Shown here in pieces: positions 57,238-64,000 of a stretch of DNA of 64,000 bases (positions are counted from its first letter, which is position 1; each line of letters begins with the position of its first letter). The notes under the pieces were generated by a model that did not search any database, was not told the DNA's origin, and saw only the letters and a program-made list of their open reading frames with translations. The position numbers were made by a program, and so were the translations under genes. This stretch comes from Sphingobium fluviale (GTDB taxonomy: Bacteria; Pseudomonadota; Alphaproteobacteria; Sphingomonadales; Sphingomonadaceae): NCBI RefSeq assembly GCF_004122115.1, contig NZ_SBKP01000002.1:278293-342292 (forward strand), read 5' to 3'.

Positions 57238-57479
57238 ATCTATCCTCAATGTGGTGCGCTTGTCCGGCTCGGATTTCTGGCTGACACCGGTCAGCCTGCG
57301 CCGCTTCTATCAGCCTCTATCGGCGATGTTTGTGGGTGTGCCATTATATCAGGCTGAAGAAGGCCTTTGTACGCGGCTGGCGCCGACCTGGCATCTGCCG
57401 GGCCAGCCGTAAGTGGAAGCATCGCAGACGCGCGCTTATCGCTCAGGTCATGATCATCCCATTAATATGCTCTGCCCCC

Positions 57480-58109
57480 TCAGGAGCTGCTAGTGTTGCC
57501 TGCCGCGAGCCATGCCGCACCTTCCTCATACAGTGCCCTTTGCTCAGGGCTGTTGGGGGCGGGCAGGTGCATGTTCATTTCGATACCCATCTGCGAGAGG
57601 CAGTAGGCGATATGACGGTAAGCCGGCGGAAAGCTGTTTAGCCGGTCAATATCGATTTTCAGCTCTTCGCCATAGTTCATCGGCGCGATCATGTCCTTGT
57701 CGAACACGCCCACACGCTTCTTCATTTTCCACCCATCCGATGTTTTCAGAAAGAAGTCATAGAACCTGACGATTGACGTGATGTCGCACATCACGCCATG
57801 ACACGGCAGGCGGATCAGCACTTCCCCACGTGCTTCGGAGACTGCATGGTTTCCGTTAATTTCAATAACGGAGCCGCAGAAGAGATGCTGGTTGAATGGC
57901 TGCCTGTTGGGATTTTCTGTCAATTCCTTACTGGCGTCGATGAACTCGTCCGCAGTGCCCTTGAACCATGTCACCTCGATCGTTCCATCTTCGGTCCAGA
58001 TCTCGCGCAGGGGTTCCCAGTTGCCGGCGTCGCGGTGGATGCCCCATGCCGCTACTTGCTGGGCGATGATCATCTTGTCGATGGCTTCCTGTTCGTAACT
58101 CAGCATCAT
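57480..58109 (-). CDS. NTF2/SnoaL-like protein
   Basis: A 209-residue cone-fold protein of the SnoaL/NTF2-like kind: an N-terminal helix (EQEAIDKMIIAQQVAAWGIHRDAG), the WEPLREIWTEDGTIEVTWF strand region and SIVRFYDFFLKTSDGWKMKKR. Members act as dehydratases, isomerases or aryl-lyases; lignin-related lyases of this fold are known in sphingomonads, but I cannot show that this one belongs to them. Two ATGs (58109, 58106) follow a GGGAGA ribosome site. It is 8 bases behind the VOC gene. Confidence 0.78.
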   Translation of the reverse strand: MMLSYEQEAIDKMIIAQQVAAWGIHRDAGNWEPLREIWTEDGTIEVTWFKGTADEFIDASKELTENPNRQPFNQHLFCGSVIEINGNHAVSEARGEVLIRLPCHGVMCDITSIVRFYDFFLKTSDGWKMKKRVGVFDKDMIAPMNYGEELKIDIDRLNSFPPAYRHIAYCLSQMGIEMNMHLPAPNSPEQRALYEEGAAWLAAGNTSSS

Positions 58110-58117
58110 TGTCTCCC

Positions 58118-58663
58118 TTATGCCAGATCGTCGAACGAGCGGACGGGATCGTCGCCCTCCCATCCCAGCGCGCCCTTATAAATTTGTGTGAAAAACCGGT
58201 CGTTGAGTGGGCTGTACTCGATCAACTCGGTAAAGCCGGATATCGCGCCGACAGTGTCCACATATGCAATACGCGAACCGGTCGGCACCAACGCCTGAAA
58301 GACCATGGGGTGGCCTTGAGCAGCATAAAACTCAATGTCCGCGTCGAAATCGACTGACGCGCGCGCAACATGGTGAAAGCCGTAGCCGCTCGCTTCAATA
58401 ATATCGTGATAGACGGATGGGCCATCGCTGAGCGGCTGGATCAGTTCAAACAATGTGTGCCCTGAAAACGCCATGGCAACAGCAATATCCTGCTCCACAG
58501 CCAAGCCGCGATATGTCGCACTTTCGAGGCAAAGCCGGTCAGCAACGAACCATGGGCCAACACCGAGAGTACTATGCCATATATTGACCGAAGCGCGAAG
58601 GTTTTCGACCACATAAGCCGTTTGGATGATGCCGCGATGTGGCTGACCAAAATCAGAGAGCAT
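58118..58663 (-). CDS. VOC-superfamily protein
   Basis: A 181-residue vicinal-oxygen-chelate-type protein. It has the N-terminal VVENLRASVNIWHSTLGVGPWFV pattern, a central HTLFELIQPLSDGPSVYHD with an ELIQP strand, and FHHVARASVD plus a C-terminal FTELIEYSP. The histidine and glutamate positions suit a metal site. It is the upstream gene of the NTF2-like gene in the same direction. No reaction is assigned. Confidence 0.78.
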   Translation of the reverse strand: MLSDFGQPHRGIIQTAYVVENLRASVNIWHSTLGVGPWFVADRLCLESATYRGLAVEQDIAVAMAFSGHTLFELIQPLSDGPSVYHDIIEASGYGFHHVARASVDFDADIEFYAAQGHPMVFQALVPTGSRIAYVDTVGAISGFTELIEYSPLNDRFFTQIYKGALGWEGDDPVRSFDDLA

Positions 58664-59079
58664 TGCTATACCTCTTTATCAAAGGTCCATGGCTGAACAT
58701 ACGCAGCATAATCCGTGCACCAGGATAAATACGGCCAACGATACCATCTGCCTTCATCTTTCAGGAGTCTGTTCGGGGTATTGAATTACTGCATCAAGCA
58801 CTCGATCATTCGTCCGCTCATGGGCTAAGTGCGGATATGCGCGCGATGCACAACAGTGAATGCGGACATTGTATGTTGCCCCCGCTACTCTGCTGCGGAA
58901 TCAGCGCAACAGAAGGCATGTGTCTGCTTACAAAGAAACCGTTCAGGCTCATATAATGCTGATCGCTCACCAGAGCGCGACGAACTGTTTCATAATAAGT
59001 TTCCAGAAACTGACGAGCCATCTCGATTTGCGTCTGATCGATTCGCCTTCGTTACTGGGAATATTGAACTGGAGGTACG
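58664..59079. other. 416-base gap without a recognisable gene
   Basis: Between the divergent VOC and SDR genes there are only short open frames without known motifs. This stretch probably contains both promoters; a GGAGG ribosome site ends it at 59071-59075 for the SDR gene. Confidence 0.6.
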
Positions 59080-59829
59080 ATGGTGAAGCGACTGGCGAAC
59101 CGGAAAGCATTTATCACGGGTGGTTCCGAAGGTATCGGGGCGGCAATCGCGCGCCTTTATGCTCAGGAGGGTGCTGATATAATTCTGATGGCGCGGAATA
59201 AGGAACGGCTCGATGCTTTGGCGGCCGAACTTGAGGGATATGGGGTTCGTGCGACGGCTCTGGTTGGAGACCTTGCGGATCGGAGGTCAGTCGCCGCAGT
59301 AGGGGACCAAGTTGTTGTCACCAGTGCCGGTCGGCTCGATATCTTCGTCGCCAATGGCGCGACATCAGGTCCGGTTGCACCGATAGCTATGGTCACGCCG
59401 GATCAGTGGGACACGGTTTTTCAGAGTAATGTACTCGCCAATGTGCAATTGCTGCACATGCTTCAGCCCCTGCTCGAACAGTCGGATGCTGGCCGCGTCA
59501 TCTTTATGAGTTCTGGCGCAGCGCGGGTAACACGCCTGCCAAATACCAGCTATGCCGTAACGAAAGCGTCGCTGGAGGCGATCGCGCGCATCTATGCCGC
59601 CGATACCAACGACGGGCCGATACGGGCTAACATCATCAATCCGGGGCCGACGCGGACCGATATGCGGGCCCGGCATTTCCCGCATGAAGATCCGATGACG
59701 TTGCATACAGCTGATGATGTTGCACGCCTTGCGCTTGCGCTTGCCGATCCTGCCTGCACGCAAACCGGCCAGAATATCGACTATATGAGCTGGGCAGCGG
59801 AGAGGGGCGGCGAGACACCTACATCATGA
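59080..59829 (+). CDS. Short-chain dehydrogenase/reductase
   Basis: A 249-residue classical SDR: the Rossmann motif TGGSEGIG (13-20), ANGATSG in place of NNAG, catalytic Ser at about 144-145, and Y158-x3-K162 (SYAVTKAS). It is preceded by GGAGG. It is the only plus-strand gene of block C; its last 11 bases run antisense over the end of the lipoyl gene. It presumably oxidises or reduces a hydroxyl in the pathway; substrate unknown. Confidence 0.92.
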   Translation: MVKRLANRKAFITGGSEGIGAAIARLYAQEGADIILMARNKERLDALAAELEGYGVRATALVGDLADRRSVAAVGDQVVVTSAGRLDIFVANGATSGPVAPIAMVTPDQWDTVFQSNVLANVQLLHMLQPLLEQSDAGRVIFMSSGAARVTRLPNTSYAVTKASLEAIARIYAADTNDGPIRANIINPGPTRTDMRARHFPHEDPMTLHTADDVARLALALADPACTQTGQNIDYMSWAAERGGETPTS

Positions 59830-60061
59830 CATCGACTGTACACAGCGGCGCGCCGACCTCGACGTCCTCGCCTTCCTCCACGAAGACTTCGAGCATCGTT
59901 CCATCGGCAGTTGCTTCGATATCATGAGTGACCTTGTCGGTTTCAATAGCGTAAAGCGGATCGCCGGCCACAAAGCTATCCCCCGGCTTTTTGTGCCACT
60001 GCGCGATGGTCGCCTCCTGCATGCTCATGCCAACGCGGGCAAGCTTAAGCGTGATCTTCAT
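59819..60061 (-). CDS. Free-standing lipoyl (biotinyl-like) domain protein
   Basis: An 80-residue protein that is only a lipoyl domain: MKITLKLARVG, WHKKPGDSFVAGDPLYAIETDKV with the lipoylated lysine K43, and GEDVEVGAPLC. A normal E2 would go on with an E3-binding and a catalytic domain of about 300 residues more; here the stop comes directly after the domain. It starts inside the end of the E1beta gene (ATGA overlap), so it is made with the E1 pair. It may be a truncated E2 or a true small carrier. Confidence 0.85.
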   Translation of the reverse strand: MKITLKLARVGMSMQEATIAQWHKKPGDSFVAGDPLYAIETDKVTHDIEATADGTMLEVFVEEGEDVEVGAPLCTVDVMM

Positions 60062-61041
60062 GCTGCTGTCTCTGGCTGGCAAATGGAAGTAGCGGCGCGC
60101 ACGATATCGTCGGCGTTAGGGAAGATGGCGGCCTCGGCATTGGGCGCATAGGGCATGGAGCTGTTGTTGACTGTCACCCGCCGGACCGGCGCGCGCAGGC
60201 CGGCAAACCCTTTGTCCGCTATTACCGCAGCGATATGGCTTGCGGCGCTGCACATGTCGCGCGCTTCGTCAATGATGACCGTGCGCCCGGTTTTCATCAC
60301 CGATTTGATGATGGTCCGTTCATCCAGAGGGACTAGCGAGCGAACGTCGATAATTTCTGCATCGACACCCGCTTCAGCCAGCTTCTTTGCGGCATTTTGT
60401 GTCGCGCGGATCATCGATCCTACGCTGATGAGCGTGACGTCCATTCCATCACGTGCCACCGATGCCTTTCCTAACGGAACAAGATGCTCCCCATCAGGCA
60501 CTTCGCCGCCAACCGCGCCGAGGCCCGATGCCTCCAGAAAGAAGGAGGGCCGATTACTGCGGATAGCCGTCTTCAGCATGCCCTTGGCGTCCGCCGGCGT
60601 AGCGGGGACAAGAACGTCGATCCCGCCAAGGTTCATGAGAACGGGGTGGTTCGCGTCCGAATGCTGCGCGGCTTGGGATGCTCCGCCACCATAAACAGCC
60701 AGCACGGTTATCGGCAGGTCGATCTGCCCACCCGTCATCAGCCGCAACTTCGCCATCTGATTGGCGATCGCATCAAAGCCGGTATAGATGAAATTCGAAA
60801 AGAGCAGATGCGCGATCACGCGATACCCTGCGGCGGCGGCGCCCACCGCCATGCCAGCTATAGTTGCCTCGCATATTGGCGTGTTGCGCACCCGCTTCGG
60901 TCCGAATTTGTCAAGCAGGCCGCGCGTATCACCAAATACGGCGAGGGCGACATCCTCACCGAAAAGGATCGTCTTTGGGTCGCGCTCCATCTCTTCGTGC
61001 AGGGCTTCGTTGATCGCCTGCGTATAGCGTTTTCTCGACAT
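60058..61041 (-). CDS. Thiamine-diphosphate-dependent dehydrogenase E1, beta subunit
   Basis: A 327-residue E1beta of the pyruvate/acetoin/branched-chain 2-oxoacid dehydrogenase family. Landmarks are INEALHEEMERDPKTILFGEDVA, then TPICEATIAGMAVGAAAAG, FDAIANQMAKLRLMTGGQ, AQHSDANHPVLM and VIDVRSLVPLDERTI in pieces. It starts 1 base after the alpha gene stop and overlaps the lipoyl gene. The context suggests a catabolic complex rather than central pyruvate dehydrogenase. Confidence 0.92.
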   Translation of the reverse strand: MSRKRYTQAINEALHEEMERDPKTILFGEDVALAVFGDTRGLLDKFGPKRVRNTPICEATIAGMAVGAAAAGYRVIAHLLFSNFIYTGFDAIANQMAKLRLMTGGQIDLPITVLAVYGGGASQAAQHSDANHPVLMNLGGIDVLVPATPADAKGMLKTAIRSNRPSFFLEASGLGAVGGEVPDGEHLVPLGKASVARDGMDVTLISVGSMIRATQNAAKKLAEAGVDAEIIDVRSLVPLDERTIIKSVMKTGRTVIIDEARDMCSAASHIAAVIADKGFAGLRAPVRRVTVNNSSMPYAPNAEAAIFPNADDIVRAATSICQPETAA

Positions 61042-61042
61042 A

Positions 61043-62062
61043 TCAGGCCTCCTCACCGACGCCCATCAACGCGTAGGCGAGCTTCGTGTCTGCGGGGTCT
61101 CCCTGTTCGGCGAAGGCGACTGCTGCTTCTACAGCGGCTTCCGCGTCGGCGGTCATAGTGGCGAACAGCGTATGGTCACATACACCTTCATTATTCAGGC
61201 AGTCTCGGAACCGGGCGATCGGATCTCGGTCGTCCTTGCGCCAGCGTTCTACCTCGTCGTTGGTGCGATAAGTACCCCCGCCAAGGATCATGTCCTCCGC
61301 CTCCAGATGCCCCTGAATGCGATAGGTGCTTGCCTCGATATAAGAGGGGCCCTCGCTGCGGCGGCATCGCTCTACAGCGTTTCTGGCGGCCTGTGCGATC
61401 GCGCGCACGTCATTGCCGTCCACCACGCTTACAGGCATGTCGAACGCCCGTGCCCGGTCTGAGAGCTTTCCGGCGGTGACGGTCGAGGAAACCGTAAACT
61501 CTGACAAGCCGTTGTTCTCGCACACAAAGATAGCCGGTAGATTCCATATGCTGGCTACGTTCAGGCATTCCATAAATACGCCTTGGTTCGCTGCGCCGTC
61601 ACCGAAGAAGCAGACGGCAGCACGCCCGTTTCCGTCGAGCTGCGCGGCGAGCGCTGCTCCTGTTGCAATGGCGAGGCCGCCGCCAACGATGCCATTCGCA
61701 CCGATAATGCCTTTCGAAAAATCGGCTACATGCATGGAGCCGCCCATACCCTTGCAGATGCCGCTACTCTTGCCCCAGATTTCAGCGAACATAGCATTGA
61801 CGTCACCACCCTTGGCGAGGAAGTGGCCATGGCCGCGATGTGTGCTGGTCATCCAGTCGTCTTCTTCAAGCTGAGAGCATATGCCCACTGCCGTCGCCTC
61901 CTGACCGATCGACAAATGCACGCCACCCGGCAAACCGACTTCCTTTGCCACCCTGGCCAGACGGGATTCCGCATGGCGGATGAGCAGCATTCGTTCCAGC
62001 ATTGACAGCTGCGCGGTCTGCCACGTCACCGATTGGTCCTGAGTCAAAATTGGGGTGGCCAA
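61043..62062 (-). CDS. Thiamine-diphosphate-dependent dehydrogenase E1, alpha subunit
   Basis: A 339-residue E1alpha with the ThDP motif GDGAANQGVFMECLNVASIWNLP (in pieces, GDG at the start and N near the end) and IRHAESRLARVAKEVGLPGGVHLSIGQEA, plus GMGGSMH. The start is TTG 62062: an AGGAGG ribosome site sits seven bases upstream, and this begins ATPILTQDQSV. The longer frame from 62095 also begins with TTG and has no better site. Together with E1beta and the lipoyl domain it resembles an acetoin-dehydrogenase-like set that cleaves a 2-oxo or 3-hydroxy ketone. Confidence 0.92.
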   Translation of the reverse strand: MATPILTQDQSVTWQTAQLSMLERMLLIRHAESRLARVAKEVGLPGGVHLSIGQEATAVGICSQLEEDDWMTSTHRGHGHFLAKGGDVNAMFAEIWGKSSGICKGMGGSMHVADFSKGIIGANGIVGGGLAIATGAALAAQLDGNGRAAVCFFGDGAANQGVFMECLNVASIWNLPAIFVCENNGLSEFTVSSTVTAGKLSDRARAFDMPVSVVDGNDVRAIAQAARNAVERCRRSEGPSYIEASTYRIQGHLEAEDMILGGGTYRTNDEVERWRKDDRDPIARFRDCLNNEGVCDHTLFATMTADAEAAVEAAVAFAEQGDPADTKLAYALMGVGEEA

Positions 62063-62299
62063 TGTCGCTCCTCCTGATTGAATGTACCCTTTCAAGGTAC
62101 CCGGATATCCCGATAAATCCGATCCTTACGAGCTGATTGCTCAAGAGCATTGGAGGCGACTGCACAAAAGCAAGGTATGGATCATGGCAGTTGCCTAACG
62201 GAGCGGGCGGGATGACCTGAGTCACCCCGCCCGCCTGATGTCCTATTAACATAGCCCTTGTGCAGCAAAGCTTACCCCGCGCCGACGGCTGAAAAACAA

Positions 62300-63873
62300 C
62301 TAGAATTTTGCTCCCAGAGTCAGCGTATATTCCCGTGGCGCTACGCCGTAAGATACCAGTCGACCTGACGCGAGGGTCACATTTCGCGCAAAAATTTCCT
62401 CGTCCAGCAAGTTTGAAACGCCTAACCGCAAGCTCAGGCTATCCGACGCGTTCGATACCTTGATACTGGCGTTCAGCATCGTGTAGGATGGCTGGCGTGT
62501 GGTGTTATCGGCTTCGAAATAATAGTCGCCATTCTGTGTCGCCGTGATGTTGACTCCCAGATTGCCGCCAAAGGCAGGGGTCACATAATCAACCGCGCCG
62601 GTCAGCCCGTATTTGCGGGCATAGGGAAGCCGCTTCCCTTTGGCGTTAGGCAGAATAGCGGTTGTGATACCGCCGCCAGCAGCGGCCGTCTTGTCAATAG
62701 TGAGCGGCGCATTCGGATAATCCGTAAATTCAGGATGGATGAGGCTCAAGCCGCCCGTCAGGGTAAGGCCATTGAACACCCTTGCCGACAGATCGATGTC
62801 GACACCATAAATCTTTGCGCCCGCACCATTAGTCACGATTTGTGCAGGAGTACCACCCGGCGGGGTGATGAACTGAGATACCTGCACATTCTTGTATTTG
62901 TAGTAGAAGCCGGTGGCATTGAAGGTGATCCGCCGATTCCAGAACTGGCTCTTCAACCCGATTTCCCAATCGTCAAGTTGCTCCGGCAGATAGGAGACCG
63001 ACCCTGGGTTGGAAATATTGAAGCCGCCGCTTTTGAAACCACGGCTGTTAGACGCGAAGATCATCACGTCGTCGGAAAGCTTTTGATTGATGGCTAGCCG
63101 CCACGTCACCTTCTTGGCGACAAGCGCGGGCGGGTTGTTGAAAGTTCGTGCAGCAACGACGCCAGCGCCGTTCGTCCGCTGACCGCCACCTGTCAATGTC
63201 CGCTTTTCATAGGTATAGCGCAGACCGGCAGTGATAGTAGTGCCCTGCACAACCTCGAAATCCGCTTGAGCAAAGGGAGCAATCGACTCAGATTTTTCAA
63301 ATGTATCAAGCGTGGCGTTCCGGTTTAACGCATTGAACCGGTATGTCCCTCCGTTGATCGCGGGACCATTGCGGAAGTCACGGTTGAAGTAGTCATAGCC
63401 TTGGCGGTAATTGAAATAATAGACACCGGTCACCCACTTGAGCGGTCCGCTGTCATCGGACACCAGTTGGAGTTCCTGCGAATACATTCTGCCATTACCG
63501 ACGGCATCGGAATCGACGATCACTGAGGGTGCTCCGTCCAGATCATATCGGAAAGCAAAATCGAATTTGCGATAGGCGCTGATTGAAACCAGTTCGGCAA
63601 AGCCGAAATCGCTTCTGAAGGTGGCCGCTATGCCGCCGCCTTTGAAGACCGTGCGACCGGCAGTTCCGCTGTAGCTGTCATAGCGGTTGCCGGAAGAAGG
63701 CCCAATACCCTGGTAGGCAATCGTGGTTTTGGGAGAACCCGGATAGGGTGCAAAGGTGGCACCATTGTCTTCACGATTGAGATAGTCGCCCACAATCAGA
63801 AGCGACGTTGCATCATTCATCTGGAACAACAGCTTGCCGCGCAAGGAATAGGCGTGATCCAGCTTGTTCTCTT
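62300..63873 (-). pseudogene. TonB-dependent receptor, N-terminus removed by an IS21-family element
   Basis: About 524 codons of beta-barrel: segments such as YSLRGKLLFQMNDATSLLIVG, YSQELQLVSDDSGPLKWVTGVYY, and the C-terminal VSYGVAPREYTLTLGAKF with the terminal aromatic residue. Signal peptide, TonB box and plug are missing. The coding sequence meets IS21-type DNA at about 63874, and the frame beyond (to 63988) is IS sequence, so the insertion cut the gene. The remnant cannot be exported or energised. It closes the block C gene set, so the intact form was probably its uptake receptor. Confidence 0.88.
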
Positions 63874-64000
63874 TGTTGATTTTCATTGAGAGTTGACCCG
63901 GTGTGGGGAGTAATTTCCACTGAGAAGTGACCCATGTTTGAACGCTTCCCTGTCTTTGGTGATCAGGGGATATTGGAGTGTTGGACATGGCGTTATTGAG
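63874..64000 (+). mobile_element. Left part of an IS21-family insertion sequence (runs off the window)
   Basis: The DNA changes at 63874 (TGTTGATTTTC...) into a pattern typical of IS21-family ends. Two near-identical 16-base repeats, CATTGAGAGTTGACCC (63884-63899) and CACTGAGAAGTGACCC (63918-63933), 13 of 16 positions equal, act as transposase binding sites in this family. They are followed by the start of a transposase frame. The exact first base is an estimate. Confidence 0.8.
63978..64000 (+). CDS. istA: IstA-type transposase, first codons only
   Basis: Codons 63978-63998 read V-L-D-M-A-L-L, which matches the opening of IstA transposases of one IS21 group; a GGAG ribosome site precedes the ATG at 63987, an alternative start. 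Only about seven residues are in the window, so the assignment leans on the IS end repeats to the left. Confidence 0.6.

Noticed and set aside
58818..59021. A 67-codon minus-strand frame in the VOC-SDR gap
   Set aside because: No ribosome site, no motif and no conserved context; an overlapping frame on the other strand is equally open.
62203..62234. Strong GCGGGCGGG/CCCGCCCGC hairpin downstream of the TonB receptor fragment
   Set aside because: There is no T-run on either strand, so a rho-independent terminator could not be claimed; it may still be a transcript end.

Overview
The window looks like a chromosome segment of a sphingomonad (Alphaproteobacteria, Sphingomonadaceae: Sphingobium, Novosphingobium or Sphingopyxis type). 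This is inferred from the mitochondrial-type complex I accessory protein followed by a DUF2155 lipoprotein, the ThiS-ThiG fusion, the TonB receptors tied to aromatic catabolism and the overall high GC. No database search was possible, so names rest on recognised motifs, lengths and synteny.

Core block 1 (1-20.4 kb) holds housekeeping genes: a 5'-cut NDUFA12-like gene, DUF2155 lipoprotein, aat, tRNA-Trp, secE-nusG, an unexpected 291-residue gene, then rplK-rplA. It continues with chrA, an orphan ParA-type ATPase, arsC with an aquaglyceroporin, accB-accC, aroQ, a thiS-thiG fusion, a CsbD-like gene, a LysR regulator beside a 3-oxoacid CoA-transferase pair, acnA, small membrane proteins, prfC and tRNA-Lys(CTT).

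Accessory block A (20.4-34.7 kb) starts directly beside tRNA-Lys, with the remains of a tyrosine integrase. It carries a XylR/DmpR-type sigma-54 activator divergent from a long operon headed by a textbook -24/-12 promoter. The operon encodes a TonB-dependent receptor, two VanA-type Rieske oxygenases with one shared reductase, and a complete catechol ortho-cleavage route (catB, catC, catA, CoA-transferase I/J, thiolase, enol-lactonase). It therefore encodes outer-membrane uptake, an oxygenase step and conversion of catechol to succinyl-CoA plus acetyl-CoA. The starting compound is unknown; a methoxylated phenol is one possibility.

Block B (34.8-40.9 kb) has a LuxR-type regulator divergent from a tightly coupled operon: an MBL-fold protein with a degenerate metal motif, an FAD monooxygenase, a DUF2783 mini-protein, a VOC protein, fumarylacetoacetase and maleylacetoacetate isomerase. 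It resembles a 3-hydroxyphenylacetate/homogentisate-type pathway but has no recognisable homogentisate dioxygenase.

Core block 2 (41-55.7 kb) carries a YbbA/YbbP-like ABC system divergent from a TesA-like esterase, a Nudix hydrolase, and the conserved run rimP-nusA-ylxR-infB-rbfA-truB-rpsO-pnp.

Accessory block C (55.7-64 kb) has an aldehyde dehydrogenase, an NTF2/SnoaL-like protein, a VOC protein, an SDR, and a 2-oxoacid-dehydrogenase-like E1alpha/E1beta pair whose third gene is only a free-standing lipoyl domain. It ends in a TonB receptor whose N-terminus has been removed by an IS21-family element that runs off the right edge.
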